Of a stretch of DNA of 64,000 bases, positions 41,301 through 48,960 are shown piece after piece. The notes below the pieces were generated by a model. It ran no database searches, had not been told where the DNA came from, and saw only the letters and a program-made list of their open reading frames with translations. The stretch covers positions 210,586 through 274,585 of the forward strand of contig NZ_RQXV01000007.1 of assembly GCF_003858655.1 (NCBI RefSeq), in the 5' to 3' direction. The stretch is from Amphritea balenae. Lineage in GTDB: Bacteria > Pseudomonadota > Gammaproteobacteria > Pseudomonadales > Balneatricaceae. The position numbers and the translations under genes were made by a program. Position 1 is the first letter of the stretch; each line of letters begins with the position of its first letter.

Positions 41301-41458
41301 AAGATCAGGCAACCCGTTATCTGGAAGATAAGACCCATATCAAGGATATTCTTCAAATCGGAAATCGAGATTATTTAAATACTTCAGAGCCAGAGGAAAA
41401 TGGTTTAGAAGGGATTCTGAATAATGCGGATGGGGCAACCTTAGTAAACTTTAAATAA
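38369..41458 (+). CDS. Membrane GGDEF-GGDEF(degenerate)-EAL c-di-GMP protein with PAS domain
   Basis: A 1029-residue protein. Two membrane helices (about 9-30 and 145-165) frame a periplasmic sensor region of about 115 residues. A PAS domain follows (about 185-310), then a coiled coil and a GGDEF domain with an intact active site GGEEF (413-417), preceded by the D-x-D-H-F-K metal motif. A second GGDEF-like domain (about 590-720) has lost its signature (LSQNEFALLL). The C-terminal EAL domain keeps EALLR (769-773), TESSL, DDFGTG, KIDRSF and the QGELFSKPL motif, so phosphodiesterase activity is plausible. The protein could therefore both make and degrade c-di-GMP. It begins 37 bases after the giant gene, suggesting that it tunes production or release of that protein. 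Confidence 0.92.
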   Translation: MALISPIVRLTLGLLLLTISLLLVGDLIGLVPDKQENQFKARVAIAETLAVQVSIDVAAGHIDESEQAMRLVQNRSEDIVSLGLRNKSQQLIFATGEHAKNWRSPANNRSTYSHLLLPIHDNAGRWGTLEIQFKSVDNFWGGLFQRQSIIGIILFVSVAGCLAYWLFLKRSLRELDPSSVVPDRVKNALDTLSEGLVILDQSGHILFTNSTFIRKTGFIGHDLTGIPLSTLAWNIANVSDDPSFVFPWKRLLTDHDDVETTPLSFTTKAKELLSFSVNVARIDDPKGNLVGAIVTFADLTELEQSHQDLARVLQKLKLSQTEIAKQNKELRQLASYDSLTGILNRRSLFEGLDLLINETREERGIFSCIMVDIDHFKLVNDRYGHATGDKAIKLMALTLTKMTRPEDLVGRYGGEEFCVVLKGMSKMHALEIAERIRRAVEDAEIRVGSSRLNFTASFGVSSYERGEVHAEEIIDKADKALYVAKETGRNKVVHWQDKQSSTDKQHEMPDLTNANVMRTEEGPKGQEMFLLARIEELENQLGEQRQRKHGKGIDKDGSASRAILLDRIQQNVIRFERTKTRMALLFMGTETITQVRSTWGYQAAEKLTRMTIKRLRTSLRSTDTVSRDDQPLLDISISKLSQNEFALLLTDIQSDEDITWIVQRLLSALKEPFILEGNDILVVPNFGVSSYPEDSDDPEILLANASAALLEARMLGQDNCIHFSEDIHKRSRKQLNLSANLQKAIKHDDLFMEYLPQIDIRNGRITGFEALLRWYHPELGMVDPAQFIALAERSGLISDIGRWVLNVACRQLKQWQSIPGQQGLTITVNFSQSQFNDTGLVDDILTAVKSADIACEHLVIDLTESSLSGNEARIVDTLQCLSDAGIRFALDDFGTGRSSLASLRDFSLDWVKIDRSFVSGFERNPLDTEIVTTVISMAHNLGLKVVAEGVADMKQLATLKKMNCDEVQGELFSKPLLKDQATRYLEDKTHIKDILQIGNRDYLNTSEPEENGLEGILNNADGATLVNFK

Positions 41459-41519
41459 GCTGGTAGTCTTGTAAGCAGATGACTTGAATTGCTGCATAAG
41501 TGTTAAAGAAAGAGTGACG

Positions 41520-42008
41520 ATGACAGACCCTTTGGTAGATAAGCTGGCTTTGCTGGCGAAACAGCGAAATATCAGAATATGTACAGCTGAATCTTGTACT
41601 GGCGGTGGTGTTGCACAAAGTATTACAGCGTTGGCTGGCAGTTCAGATTGGTTTGAGTGTGGTTTTGTCACTTATAGTAATGCCGCGAAGCAGAGTATGT
41701 TGGCGGTTCCAGAAAAGCTGTTCATCACTGATGGCGCTGTGAGTGAGTCTGTTGTCACTGCAATGGCCATTGGAGCTGTAGAGCGCAGTAATGCCGATAT
41801 CAGTGTTAGTATTAGCGGCGTAGCAGGTCCTGGTGGTGGTAGTCCGGAAAAACCGGTGGGCACTGTTTGGATGGCCTGGTATATGGATGGCGGCGAAGTC
41901 GAGACTCATTGCTTTTTATTCAGTGGGGATCGTCATTCCGTTCAGGTTGCAGCGATCACAGAAGCGCTAAAAGGTCTTATAAAACAACTCTCTGTTGCAG
42001 CAAAATAG
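41520..42008 (+). CDS. pncC: Nicotinamide-nucleotide amidohydrolase PncC (CinA C-terminal domain family)
   Basis: A 162-residue stand-alone CinA C-terminal domain. Motifs are CTAESCTGGGVAQSITALAG, FVTYSNAAKQ and VSISGVAGPGGGSPEKPVGT. The enzyme deamidates nicotinamide mononucleotide to nicotinate mononucleotide, recycling the by-product of DNA ligase. The reading frame is open further upstream, but the ATG at 41520 has an AGAAAGAG ribosome-binding site and starts where the family starts. The gene lies directly before recA, a common arrangement, with an SOS-type control region between them. Confidence 0.93.
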   Translation: MTDPLVDKLALLAKQRNIRICTAESCTGGGVAQSITALAGSSDWFECGFVTYSNAAKQSMLAVPEKLFITDGAVSESVVTAMAIGAVERSNADISVSISGVAGPGGGSPEKPVGTVWMAWYMDGGEVETHCFLFSGDRHSVQVAAITEALKGLIKQLSVAAK

Positions 42009-42021
42009 AACGCTTGAAAAA

Positions 42022-42041
42022 TACTGTATAAAAAAACATAT
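42022..42041 (+). promoter_or_regulatory. Imperfect LexA-like box upstream of recA
   Basis: CTGT-N8-ACAT with an A/T-rich centre (ATAAAAAA). Only one base of the CTGT-N8-ACAG core deviates. It lies 55 bases before a perfect box, so cooperative LexA binding is possible. Confidence 0.45.
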
Positions 42042-42048
42042 AAATTAC

Positions 42049-42076
42049 TTGCAAACTGGCAATGTCCTGTTAATAA
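42049..42076 (+). promoter_or_regulatory. Likely recA promoter
   Basis: TTGCAA (42049-42054) and TAATAA (42071-42076) are spaced by 16 bases and directly abut the perfect LexA box, so a bound repressor would block the start site. Confidence 0.55.
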
Positions 42077-42096
42077 TACTGTCCAAACGTACAGTA
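42077..42096 (+). promoter_or_regulatory. LexA (SOS) box of recA
   Basis: A palindromic TACTGT…ACAGTA site with a perfect CTGT-N8-ACAG core at 42079-42094. It lies 33 bases before the recA start codon. This matches the gammaproteobacterial LexA consensus and means recA is induced by DNA damage. Confidence 0.92.
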
Positions 42097-42128
42097 TATT
42101 AATTGCCCTGCCGGGATAGGTAATTACG

Positions 42129-43172
42129 ATGGATATGAACAGACAAAAAGCATTAGATGCTGCCCTGAGTCAGATTGAGCGCCAGTTTGGTAAAGGCGCT
42201 GTGATGAAAATGGGCGACCAGCCCCGTGAAGCCATTCCAGCGATCTCTACCGGGTCTCTGGCGTTGGATATCGCGCTGGGCATAGGCGGTCTGCCAACCG
42301 GTCGTATTGTCGAGATTTACGGTCCTGAATCATCCGGTAAGACAACACTTACATTGCAGGTAATCGCTGAAGCACAAAAGATAGGCAAGACCTGTGCCTT
42401 CGTTGATGCTGAGCATGCACTTGACCCTATCTATGCTGAAAAGCTGGGTGTAAACGTTGATGAAATGTTAGTTTCGCAGCCAGATACGGGCGAGCAGGCG
42501 CTGGAAATTACCGATATGCTGGTTCGTTCCAATGCAGTAGATGTTCTGGTTGTCGATTCTGTTGCTGCTTTGACACCAAAAGCTGAGATCGAAGGTGAGA
42601 TGGGCGATCATCACGTGGGTCTGCAGGCGCGTTTGATGTCACAGGCGTTGCGTAAGTTGACAGGTAATGTGAAGAACGCCAATACGCTGGTTATCTTCAT
42701 CAACCAGATTCGTATGAAAATTGGTGTGATGTTTGGTAATCCTGAAACCACTACCGGTGGTAATGCACTGAAATTCTACTCCTCTGTGCGGTTGGATATC
42801 CGTCGTACCGGTGCGGTAAAGCAGGGTGATGAGATTATCGGTAACGAGACCCGGGTTAAGGTTGTTAAGAATAAGGTATCACCGCCGTTCAAACAGGCTG
42901 AATTCCAGATAATGTATGGTAAAGGTATCTACCATATGGGTGAAGTAATCGACCTGGGTGTTAAGGAAGGCTTGGTTGATAAGTCCGGTGCCTGGTATGC
43001 CTATAAGGGCGATAAGATCGGTCAGGGTAAAGCTAATGCGGCAAGATTCCTGGAAGAACATCCAGAAATAGCCACTGAAATTGAGGCCGCTATCAGAGAA
43101 AAATTATTGGTAGTACCGCAATTTAAGAAAGACGAAAAGAAGGATGCTGAGGAAGCTCAGCTAGATCTTTAA
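42129..43172 (+). CDS. recA: Recombinase RecA
   Basis: A 347-residue full-length RecA. It has the Walker A motif GPESSGKTT (65-73), the catalytic region [10 protein letters not shown], Walker [11 protein letters not shown] followed by loop L1 ([19 protein letters not shown]), loop L2 ([20 protein letters not shown]) and an acidic C-terminal tail ([13 protein letters not shown]). RecA polymerises on single-stranded DNA, performs strand exchange and promotes LexA self-cleavage. It is controlled by the adjacent LexA box and closed by a terminator before recX. Confidence 0.99.
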   Translation: MDMNRQKALDAALSQIERQFGKGAVMKMGDQPREAIPAISTGSLALDIALGIGGLPTGRIVEIYGPESSGKTTLTLQVIAEAQKIGKTCAFVDAEHALDPIYAEKLGVNVDEMLVSQPDTGEQALEITDMLVRSNAVDVLVVDSVAALTPKAEIEGEMGDHHVGLQARLMSQALRKLTGNVKNANTLVIFINQIRMKIGVMFGNPETTTGGNALKFYSSVRLDIRRTGAVKQGDEIIGNETRVKVVKNKVSPPFKQAEFQIMYGKGIYHMGEVIDLGVKEGLVDKSGAWYAYKGDKIGQGKANAARFLEEHPEIATEIEAAIREKLLVVPQFKKDEKKDAEEAQLDL

Positions 43173-43181
43173 GTTTAAATC

Positions 43182-43206
43182 AGGAGCCGAAAGGCTCCTT
43201 TTTTTT
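43182..43206 (+). terminator. Rho-independent terminator after recA
   Basis: Perfect 7-bp stem AGGAGCC/GGCTCCT with a GAAA tetraloop, followed by seven T residues. It lies between recA and recX, so recX would be expressed mainly by read-through, as described for Escherichia coli. Confidence 0.93.
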
Positions 43207-43219
43207 ACCGGAAATTTAG

Positions 43220-43681
43220 ATGTACGAGTCTGAACAAGAAGCAAAAAATGCGGCGATAGGTTTGTTAGCAAGGCGCGAACATTCTCGAAAAGAGCTGATG
43301 ACCAAGCTTCAGCCTCGCTGTCAGGGTTTTGCACTAGAGCCTGTGCTAGATCTGCTGGAAGACGCCGGCTATTTATCTGACCTGCGATTTAGTCAGAGTT
43401 TTATCCGCATGAGGGTGTCACAGGGGCATGGTGAGATCAGAATTCGCTTTGATCTGAGACAGAAAGGCATAAGCAGTGAAATGATTAATACTTCACTGGA
43501 AGAGGCTGAAATTGACTGGTTCGAACAGGCTCTGGAGCTTTACTGTAGGAAATACCGCACAGCAATAACACCGCAAGATTTTAAAGAGCGAAGTAAACGG
43601 ATGCGATTTATGGCGCAGCGCGGCTTTTCAATGGAGCAGATTAACTATTCTATTGAGCAAAGCGCTAATAACGATCATTAG
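43220..43681 (+). CDS. recX: Regulatory protein RecX
   Basis: A 153-residue alpha-helical protein of the RecX family, which binds RecA filaments and limits their growth. Family features are the N-terminal AIGLLARREHSRKELMTKL, the LLEDAGYLSDLRFSQSFI motif and the repeated three-helix pattern ending GFSMEQINYSIEQ. It lies 13 bases after the recA terminator and starts with ATG preceded by GGAAA. Confidence 0.93.
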   Translation: MYESEQEAKNAAIGLLARREHSRKELMTKLQPRCQGFALEPVLDLLEDAGYLSDLRFSQSFIRMRVSQGHGEIRIRFDLRQKGISSEMINTSLEEAEIDWFEQALELYCRKYRTAITPQDFKERSKRMRFMAQRGFSMEQINYSIEQSANNDH

Positions 43682-43880
43682 ACAAAACCCCTTACCTGTC
43701 AGCACTTTTCAAGTCATTTCCTGCTGAATACCGGTTAAAAACAAAAAAATTCGTAGATTTACTCCTCACGTTATATACTACATCGCCATTTTTATAGTGA
43801 TTTCCACGCTGTTTCTAAGCTTCTGTTTTATATCGGAAACGGTGATGGTGACGGTTAAGTATTACGAGCGAATTAAAGCC

Positions 43881-46442
43881 ATGAAAAATATGACAAGTGC
43901 TGAACTGCGTCAGGCCTTTCTGGAATACTTCCAGTCTCAGGGTCATCAAATTGTTGATAGCAGTTCTCTGATTCCTGCAAATGACCCGACTCTGATGTTT
44001 ACGAACGCGGGCATGGTGCAGTTTAAAGATGTCTTCCTGGGCGATGACAAACGCTCCTATAACCGGGCGACTACCAGTCAGCGTTGCGTACGTGCTGGTG
44101 GTAAGCATAACGATCTGGAAAACGTTGGTTATACTGCGCGTCACCACACTTTCTTTGAAATGCTGGGTAACTTCAGTTTCGGTGATTACTTTAAGCGTGA
44201 TGCTATCCGCTTCGCCTGGACCTTCCTGACTGAAGTGCTGGAGCTGCCGAAAGAGAAACTGTGGATAACTGTTCATATCTCAGACGATGAAGCTGAGAAA
44301 ATCTGGAAAGAAGAGATCGGTGTAGATCCTCAGCGTTTCTCTAAGCTGGATGAAGATAACTTCTGGTCGATGGGTGATACCGGCCCTTGTGGTCCTTCTA
44401 CCGAGATCTTTTTTGATCATGGTGAAGAGATCTGGGGTGGACCTCCCGGCAGTCCAGAAGAAGATGGCGATCGTTATATCGAAATCTGGAACCTGGTATT
44501 TATGCAGTTTAACCGTGATGCCAGCGGCACTATGGATCCTCTGCCTAATCCGTCTATCGATACTGGCATGGGCCTGGAACGTATCGCTGCAGTGCTGCAG
44601 GGCGTTCACTCTAACTACGAGATCGACCTGTTCCAAAATCTACTGAAGGCTGCTGCGAAAGCGGTTGGCTCGGCTGAAACCGATAACAAGTCTCTGCGTG
44701 TAATTGCTGACCATATCCGCTCATGCTCTTTCCTGATTTGTGATGGCGTTATTCCGTCGAATGAAGGAGCGGGCTATGTGCTGCGTCGTATTATTCGTCG
44801 TGCGGTACGTTATGGTAATAAACTGGGCGCTACCGGACCTTTCTTTAACCAGCTGGTTGCTGCGTTGGCACAAGAGATGGGTCAGGCCTATCCTGAGTTG
44901 ATTGAAAAGCAGGCTCAGGTTGAACGTATCCTTCTCAAAGAAGAAGAGCAGTTTGCTAAGACTCTGGATCATGGTTTGCGTCTGCTTGAGGATGCAATCA
45001 GTGGTCTTAAAGGAACAGAAATTCCGGGCGAAACAGTCTTCAAGTTATACGATACTTACGGCTTTCCGGTTGACCTGACGGCAGATGTAGCTCGTGAGCA
45101 AGAACTATCTGTCGATATGGCGGGTTTTGAAAAGGCGATGGAAGATCAGCGTAACCGTGCACGGGCCGCTGGTAAGTTTAATGTTGATTACAATGATTCG
45201 ATCCGTCTGGATAGTGAAACAGCATTTAGCGGTTACGAGCAGCTTAGTGGCGATGCGAAAGTAGTCGCGCTGTTTAGTAATGGCGAAGCTGTTGAGCAGT
45301 TGAATGCTGGTGATACCGGGATGGTGGTACTGGATGAAACGCCATTCTATGGTGAATCCGGTGGTCAGGTAGGTGATACAGGTGTACTGACAGCGACGGG
45401 TATCGAATTTCAGGTTAATGACTGCACGAAAGAATCGAAAAACCATCTACATCATGGAATCCTGAACTCAGGCTCTATTAAAGTAGGCGATCTTCTGCAG
45501 CCCCAGGTCGATGCTGGTAAGCGTCAGGCGACCGCAGTGAATCATTCAGCGACTCATATTTTGCATGAAGCCCTGCGTATAGTGTTAGGGGAGCATGTGC
45601 AGCAGAAAGGCTCGCTGTGTGATGCTGATCGTTTGCGTTTTGACTTTTCGCACTTTGAAGCGGTTAAGCCAGAGGAACTGAAACAGATTGAGCAAATCTG
45701 TAACGAACAGATCCGTCAGAACTCTGAAGTTCGTACCGATATTATGGATATTGAAGCGGCTAAAGCGACGGGTGCTGCGGCATTGTTTGGCGAAAAGTAT
45801 GATGAGACTGTTCGTGTGCTGACAATGGGTGAAGGATTTTCGGTAGAGCTTTGTGGTGGTACTCATGCTTCTCGCACGGGTGATATTGCATTGCTGAAGA
45901 TTGCATCTGAAGGTGGTATTGCAGCTGGCGTACGTCGAATTGAAGCGGTAACCGGCGCTAAGGCGCTGGAGTATGTAGAGCAGTCAGCTAAACAGCTAGA
46001 AGATAAACTACAGGATCAAATTGCTAAAAGTCGTCAGCTGGAAAAAGAGCTGGAGCAGATGAAGGCTAAACTGGCTGCGGCGAAAGGTGCCGACCTTTTA
46101 AGTAATGCGATTGAGGTTAAAGGCGTTAAAGTTCTCGCTGAACAGCTGGAAGGAATTGAGCCTAAAGCACTGCGTGATACTATCGATCAGCTCAAGAATA
46201 AGTTGGGCAGCGGTATTGTTGTACTGGCAACTGTTGCTGACGGCAAAGTTAGCCTGGCTGCAGGCGTAACAAAAGATCTTACCGGTCAGGTAAAGGCGGG
46301 AGATCTGGTACGCGAACTGACAGCCAAGCTGGGTGGTAAAGGTGGAGGTCGTCCTGACTTTGCTCAGGGTGGCGGTACTGATGCTGCTGCGTTACCAGCT
46401 GTGCTGGAAGACGTAAAATCATTGGTAGAACAGAATCTGTAA
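43881..46442 (+). CDS. alaS: Alanine--tRNA ligase
   Basis: Alanyl-tRNA synthetase of 853 residues from the ATG at 43881; an ATG nine bases later is equally possible. The frame is open up to 43797, but similarity to family members begins at [14 protein letters not shown], so the longer form is unlikely. The class II catalytic core has [15 protein letters not shown] and [13 protein letters not shown]. The editing domain has the zinc ligands HSATH and CGGTH, and the C-terminal part has the C-Ala coiled coil and glycine-rich end ([14 protein letters not shown]). It charges tRNA-Ala and removes mischarged serine or glycine. A possible -10 element TATACT lies at 43774-43779. Confidence 0.98.
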   Translation: MKNMTSAELRQAFLEYFQSQGHQIVDSSSLIPANDPTLMFTNAGMVQFKDVFLGDDKRSYNRATTSQRCVRAGGKHNDLENVGYTARHHTFFEMLGNFSFGDYFKRDAIRFAWTFLTEVLELPKEKLWITVHISDDEAEKIWKEEIGVDPQRFSKLDEDNFWSMGDTGPCGPSTEIFFDHGEEIWGGPPGSPEEDGDRYIEIWNLVFMQFNRDASGTMDPLPNPSIDTGMGLERIAAVLQGVHSNYEIDLFQNLLKAAAKAVGSAETDNKSLRVIADHIRSCSFLICDGVIPSNEGAGYVLRRIIRRAVRYGNKLGATGPFFNQLVAALAQEMGQAYPELIEKQAQVERILLKEEEQFAKTLDHGLRLLEDAISGLKGTEIPGETVFKLYDTYGFPVDLTADVAREQELSVDMAGFEKAMEDQRNRARAAGKFNVDYNDSIRLDSETAFSGYEQLSGDAKVVALFSNGEAVEQLNAGDTGMVVLDETPFYGESGGQVGDTGVLTATGIEFQVNDCTKESKNHLHHGILNSGSIKVGDLLQPQVDAGKRQATAVNHSATHILHEALRIVLGEHVQQKGSLCDADRLRFDFSHFEAVKPEELKQIEQICNEQIRQNSEVRTDIMDIEAAKATGAAALFGEKYDETVRVLTMGEGFSVELCGGTHASRTGDIALLKIASEGGIAAGVRRIEAVTGAKALEYVEQSAKQLEDKLQDQIAKSRQLEKELEQMKAKLAAAKGADLLSNAIEVKGVKVLAEQLEGIEPKALRDTIDQLKNKLGSGIVVLATVADGKVSLAAGVTKDLTGQVKAGDLVRELTAKLGGKGGGRPDFAQGGGTDAAALPAVLEDVKSLVEQNL

Positions 46443-46481
46443 TTGTTGCAGCCGTGAGGCTGATTAAGGAAGCAGGTAAGT

Positions 46482-47717
46482 ATGGCCCTATACGTACAGA
46501 AATATGGTGGAACATCTGTTGGTACCGTCGAGCGTATTCAGTCGGTAGCTGACAAAGTAAAAGGGTTCCGGGAAGCGGGTCATGATGTGGTTGTCGTTGT
46601 TTCAGCAATGAGCGGTGAAACCAATCGTCTGATCGGTATGGCAAAAGAGATGCAGGAGCATCCGGCACCTCGTGAAATGGATGTTCTGGTATCAACGGGC
46701 GAGCAGGTAACTATCGCACTGTTGAGTATGGCGTTGGAGGCACGTGGCGTAAGCGCTCGCTCCTATACTGGTAGTCAGGTCAGAATTCTGACTGATGATG
46801 TGCATATGAAAGCACGTATCCAGGATATCGATGTCGACAATATGCGTGCAGATCTCGAGCAAGGCCGTGTCGTTGTTGTTGCGGGTTTTCAGGGTGTTGA
46901 TCCTACTGGCAATATTACAACATTGGGGCGTGGCGGTTCGGATACGACCGGCGTGGCTCTGGCAGCCGCTCTGAAAGCCGACGAGTGTCAGATATACACT
47001 GACGTGGATGGAGTCTATACAACCGATCCGCGTGTTGTGGAAGGCGCTCAGCGCATGGATAAGATTACCTTTGAAGAGATGCTGGAAATGGCCAGTCTCG
47101 GTTCTAAGGTGCTGCAGATTCGTGCTGTGGAGTTTGCAGGTAAATATAATGTGCCATTGCGGGTCTTGCATAGTTTTCAGGACGGCCCTGGTACGCTTAT
47201 TACAACAGAGGAAGAAGATACAGTGGAAAAACCGGTCATCTCAGGGATTGCATTTAACCGCGACGAAGCGAAACTGACAATTCTGGGTGTGCCAGATATT
47301 CCAGGTGTCGCATCGCGTATTCTAGGTCCTGTTAGCCGTGCCAATATTGAAGTTGATATGATTCTTCAGAATGTTGCTGCTGATAACTCGACTGACTTTA
47401 CCTTTACGGTACACCGCAATGACTTTGCTGCAGCAGAAGAAATTTTGCAAAAAGTTAAGGCTGAGTTGGGTGCTCGTGAAGTCATGGGTAATAATAAAAT
47501 CGCTAAAGTATCGATTGTGGGTGTAGGAATGCGCTCTCATGCTGGTGTAGCGAGTAAGATGTTTGATACATTGGCGGGTGATAACATTAATATTCAGATG
47601 ATCTCTACGTCTGAAATTAAAGTATCCGTAGTGATTGCAGAAAAATATCTAGAATTGGCTGTACGTGGTTTACACTCTGCTTTTGATTTGAATGCTGCAG
47701 ATACTGTAAGTGAATAA
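46482..47717 (+). CDS. lysC: Aspartate kinase
   Basis: A 411-residue monofunctional aspartokinase that phosphorylates aspartate for the lysine, threonine and methionine branch and for diaminopimelate. The N-terminus has the kinase motif [11 protein letters not shown]; the region [13 protein letters not shown] and the [18 protein letters not shown] loop follow. Two ACT domains at the C-terminus (about 265-405) indicate feedback control by amino acids. AAGGA at 46466-46470 is the ribosome-binding site. The alaS-lysC-csrA order is shared by many gammaproteobacteria. Confidence 0.97.
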   Translation: MALYVQKYGGTSVGTVERIQSVADKVKGFREAGHDVVVVVSAMSGETNRLIGMAKEMQEHPAPREMDVLVSTGEQVTIALLSMALEARGVSARSYTGSQVRILTDDVHMKARIQDIDVDNMRADLEQGRVVVVAGFQGVDPTGNITTLGRGGSDTTGVALAAALKADECQIYTDVDGVYTTDPRVVEGAQRMDKITFEEMLEMASLGSKVLQIRAVEFAGKYNVPLRVLHSFQDGPGTLITTEEEDTVEKPVISGIAFNRDEAKLTILGVPDIPGVASRILGPVSRANIEVDMILQNVAADNSTDFTFTVHRNDFAAAEEILQKVKAELGAREVMGNNKIAKVSIVGVGMRSHAGVASKMFDTLAGDNINIQMISTSEIKVSVVIAEKYLELAVRGLHSAFDLNAADTVSE

Positions 47718-47856
47718 CTTTATTAACGGTGGTCTATAGTTAGATTGCTGTTGCACATTATTAATGTTTAACGCAAGGTAAGCCTGCGGCAGCCCGATGT
47801 TGTTATGCAAGATAGCAGTCTGGATATGTCAGGTCGGTAGTACTTGTCTGTTAAAT

Positions 47857-47863
47857 AAGGAGA
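47857..47863 (+). promoter_or_regulatory. csrA ribosome-binding site with GGA motif (possible CsrA autoregulatory site)
   Basis: AAGGAGA lies seven bases before the csrA ATG. CsrA proteins bind GGA motifs, often overlapping the Shine-Dalgarno site of their own mRNA. This is a plausible autoregulatory site, not shown. Confidence 0.45.
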
Positions 47864-47870
47864 TTTATTA

Positions 47871-48053
47871 ATGCTAATTCTTACTCGTCGTGTCGGAGAA
47901 ACTCTGATGGTCGGTGATGATGTTACCGTTACCGTGCTGGGCGTTAAGGGCAACCAGGTTCGCATCGGCGTCAATGCACCTAAAGATATTTCTGTTCATC
48001 GTGAAGAGATTTATCAGCGCATTCAGAAAGAAAAAGAACAAGATAACGATTAA
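47871..48053 (+). CDS. csrA: Carbon storage regulator CsrA (RsmA)
   Basis: A 60-residue RNA-binding regulator. The sequence [18 protein letters not shown], the core [13 protein letters not shown] and the RNA-contact end DISVHREEI are typical. CsrA dimers bind GGA motifs in mRNA leaders and control carbon storage, motility and biofilm genes, which is relevant next to two giant surface-protein loci. It lies between lysC and the tRNA-Ser gene, the usual position. Confidence 0.97.
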   Translation: MLILTRRVGETLMVGDDVTVTVLGVKGNQVRIGVNAPKDISVHREEIYQRIQKEKEQDND

Positions 48054-48120
48054 TTATTCTTTTTTAGAGATTGCGCTTTTCTTTTGAAAATCAATCTTGT
48101 ACTATACGCGCCGTTGTTGA

Positions 48121-48210
48121 GGTGAGATGGCCGAGTGGCTGAAGGCGCGCCCCTGCTAAGGGCGTATAGGGGAAACTCTATCGAGGGTTCGAATCCCTCT
48201 CTCACCGCCA
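48121..48210 (+). tRNA. tRNA-Ser (GCT)
   Basis: A 90-base class II tRNA with acceptor stem GGTGAGA/TCTCACC, anticodon loop CTGCTAA (anticodon GCT, reading AGC and AGU), a long variable arm, T loop TTCGAATC and an encoded CCA end. A TACTATACGCGCC sequence about 20 bases upstream resembles a -10 box followed by the GC-rich discriminator of stringently controlled promoters. Confidence 0.97.
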
Positions 48211-48214
48211 TTTA

Positions 48215-48291
48215 GCGCCCGTAGCTCAGCTGGATAGAGTACCTGGCTACGAACCAGGCGGTCGCACGTTCGAATCGTGCCGGGCGCGCCA
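48215..48291 (+). tRNA. tRNA-Arg (ACG), copy 1
   Basis: A 77-base tRNA with acceptor GCGCCCG/CGGGCGC, anticodon loop CTACGAA (anticodon ACG), T loop TTCGAAT and encoded CCA. It starts four bases after tRNA-Ser and is probably on the same transcript. Confidence 0.97.
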
Positions 48292-48355
48292 ACAATCTGA
48301 ATGCTTAGGTATTCATTTGTTGGTGTAATAATGGAAGCAACAAGTTTGGGTTTAA

Positions 48356-48432
48356 GCGCCCGTAGCTCAGCTGGATAGAGTACCTGGCTACGAACCAGGC
48401 GGTCGCACGTTCGAATCGTGCCGGGCGCGCCA
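48356..48432 (+). tRNA. tRNA-Arg (ACG), copy 2
   Basis: Identical in sequence to the tRNA-Arg at 48215. The 64-base spacer before it is not conserved with the next spacer. Confidence 0.97.
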
Positions 48433-48481
48433 ACCTTCTCAAACTGTCTTAAGTTTTATCTACTCACAGATTACCTGATAC

Positions 48482-48558
48482 GCGCCCGTAGCTCAGCTGG
48501 ATAGAGTACCTGGCTACGAACCAGGCGGTCGCACGTTCGAATCGTGCCGGGCGCGCCA
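48482..48558 (+). tRNA. tRNA-Arg (ACG), copy 3
   Basis: Third identical copy, after a 49-base spacer. It is the last core gene before the type I secretion locus. Confidence 0.97.
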
Positions 48559-48926
48559 CTTCAGGGTTTTCAATCTGAAAATCATCTTAGTTTTACCCTA
48601 ATCCAAATAAGTTTTAGCTAAGCCTGATCAAGTATGACACGCTTATGTAAGTCTCGCTGCTTTCCAGATAAGTACAAGCATCAGTGTTGCCTGATTAAGT
48701 CTCAGTAGACTCTGGTCGAGTACAGCCAGCTTCCACGTCAATTAAGTCTCAGGGGCCTTACAAGCGCCAGCATGGTCTAATTAATCATTAGTGTGATTGA
48801 ATAAGTGTCACCGCAGCTTAGTCTGGTATCAGAGTGGCTCAATTCAGTTTAAGCGGCCCTAAAAAATATAACCCCTGATCAGCTGTTGCGGACATCGGTG
48901 TCGGTTAATTTTTTGCGTGCATAAAA
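48559..48926. other. Non-coding stretch after the tRNA cluster with recurring TAAGTCTC motif
   Basis: No convincing gene is visible. TAAGTCTC occurs at 48648, 48696 and 48743 (spacing 48 and 47 bases), and related TAAG words occur on both sides, for example at 48619 and 48802. It may be a decayed tandem array or a non-coding RNA; I cannot assign it. Confidence 0.4.
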
Positions 48927-48953
48927 AAACCGCCATTGGCGGTTTCTTTTATT
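48927..48953 (-). terminator. Terminator of the minus-strand secretion operon
   Basis: Inverted repeat AAACCGCCA/TGGCGGTTT. Read on the minus strand it is followed by a run of T residues (A-run at 48923-48929 on the plus strand). It lies directly after the stop of the HlyD gene. It could also act on the plus strand through the weaker TTTCTTTT run. Confidence 0.85.
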
Positions 48954-48960
48954 GATTTTG

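Noticed and set aside
43797..43880. Longer N-terminus of AlaS starting at 43797
   Set aside because: The extra 28 residues are hydrophobic and unlike AlaS; family similarity begins at MTSAELRQ.
46449..46462. Stem CAGCC/GGCTG between alaS and lysC as terminator
   Set aside because: There is no T-run after it, and it sits directly before the lysC ribosome-binding site; at most a weak structure.
48215..48558. tRNA-Arg repeats as attachment sites of an integrated element
   Set aside because: All three genes are complete, and I found no integrase or partial tRNA repeat downstream in the window.
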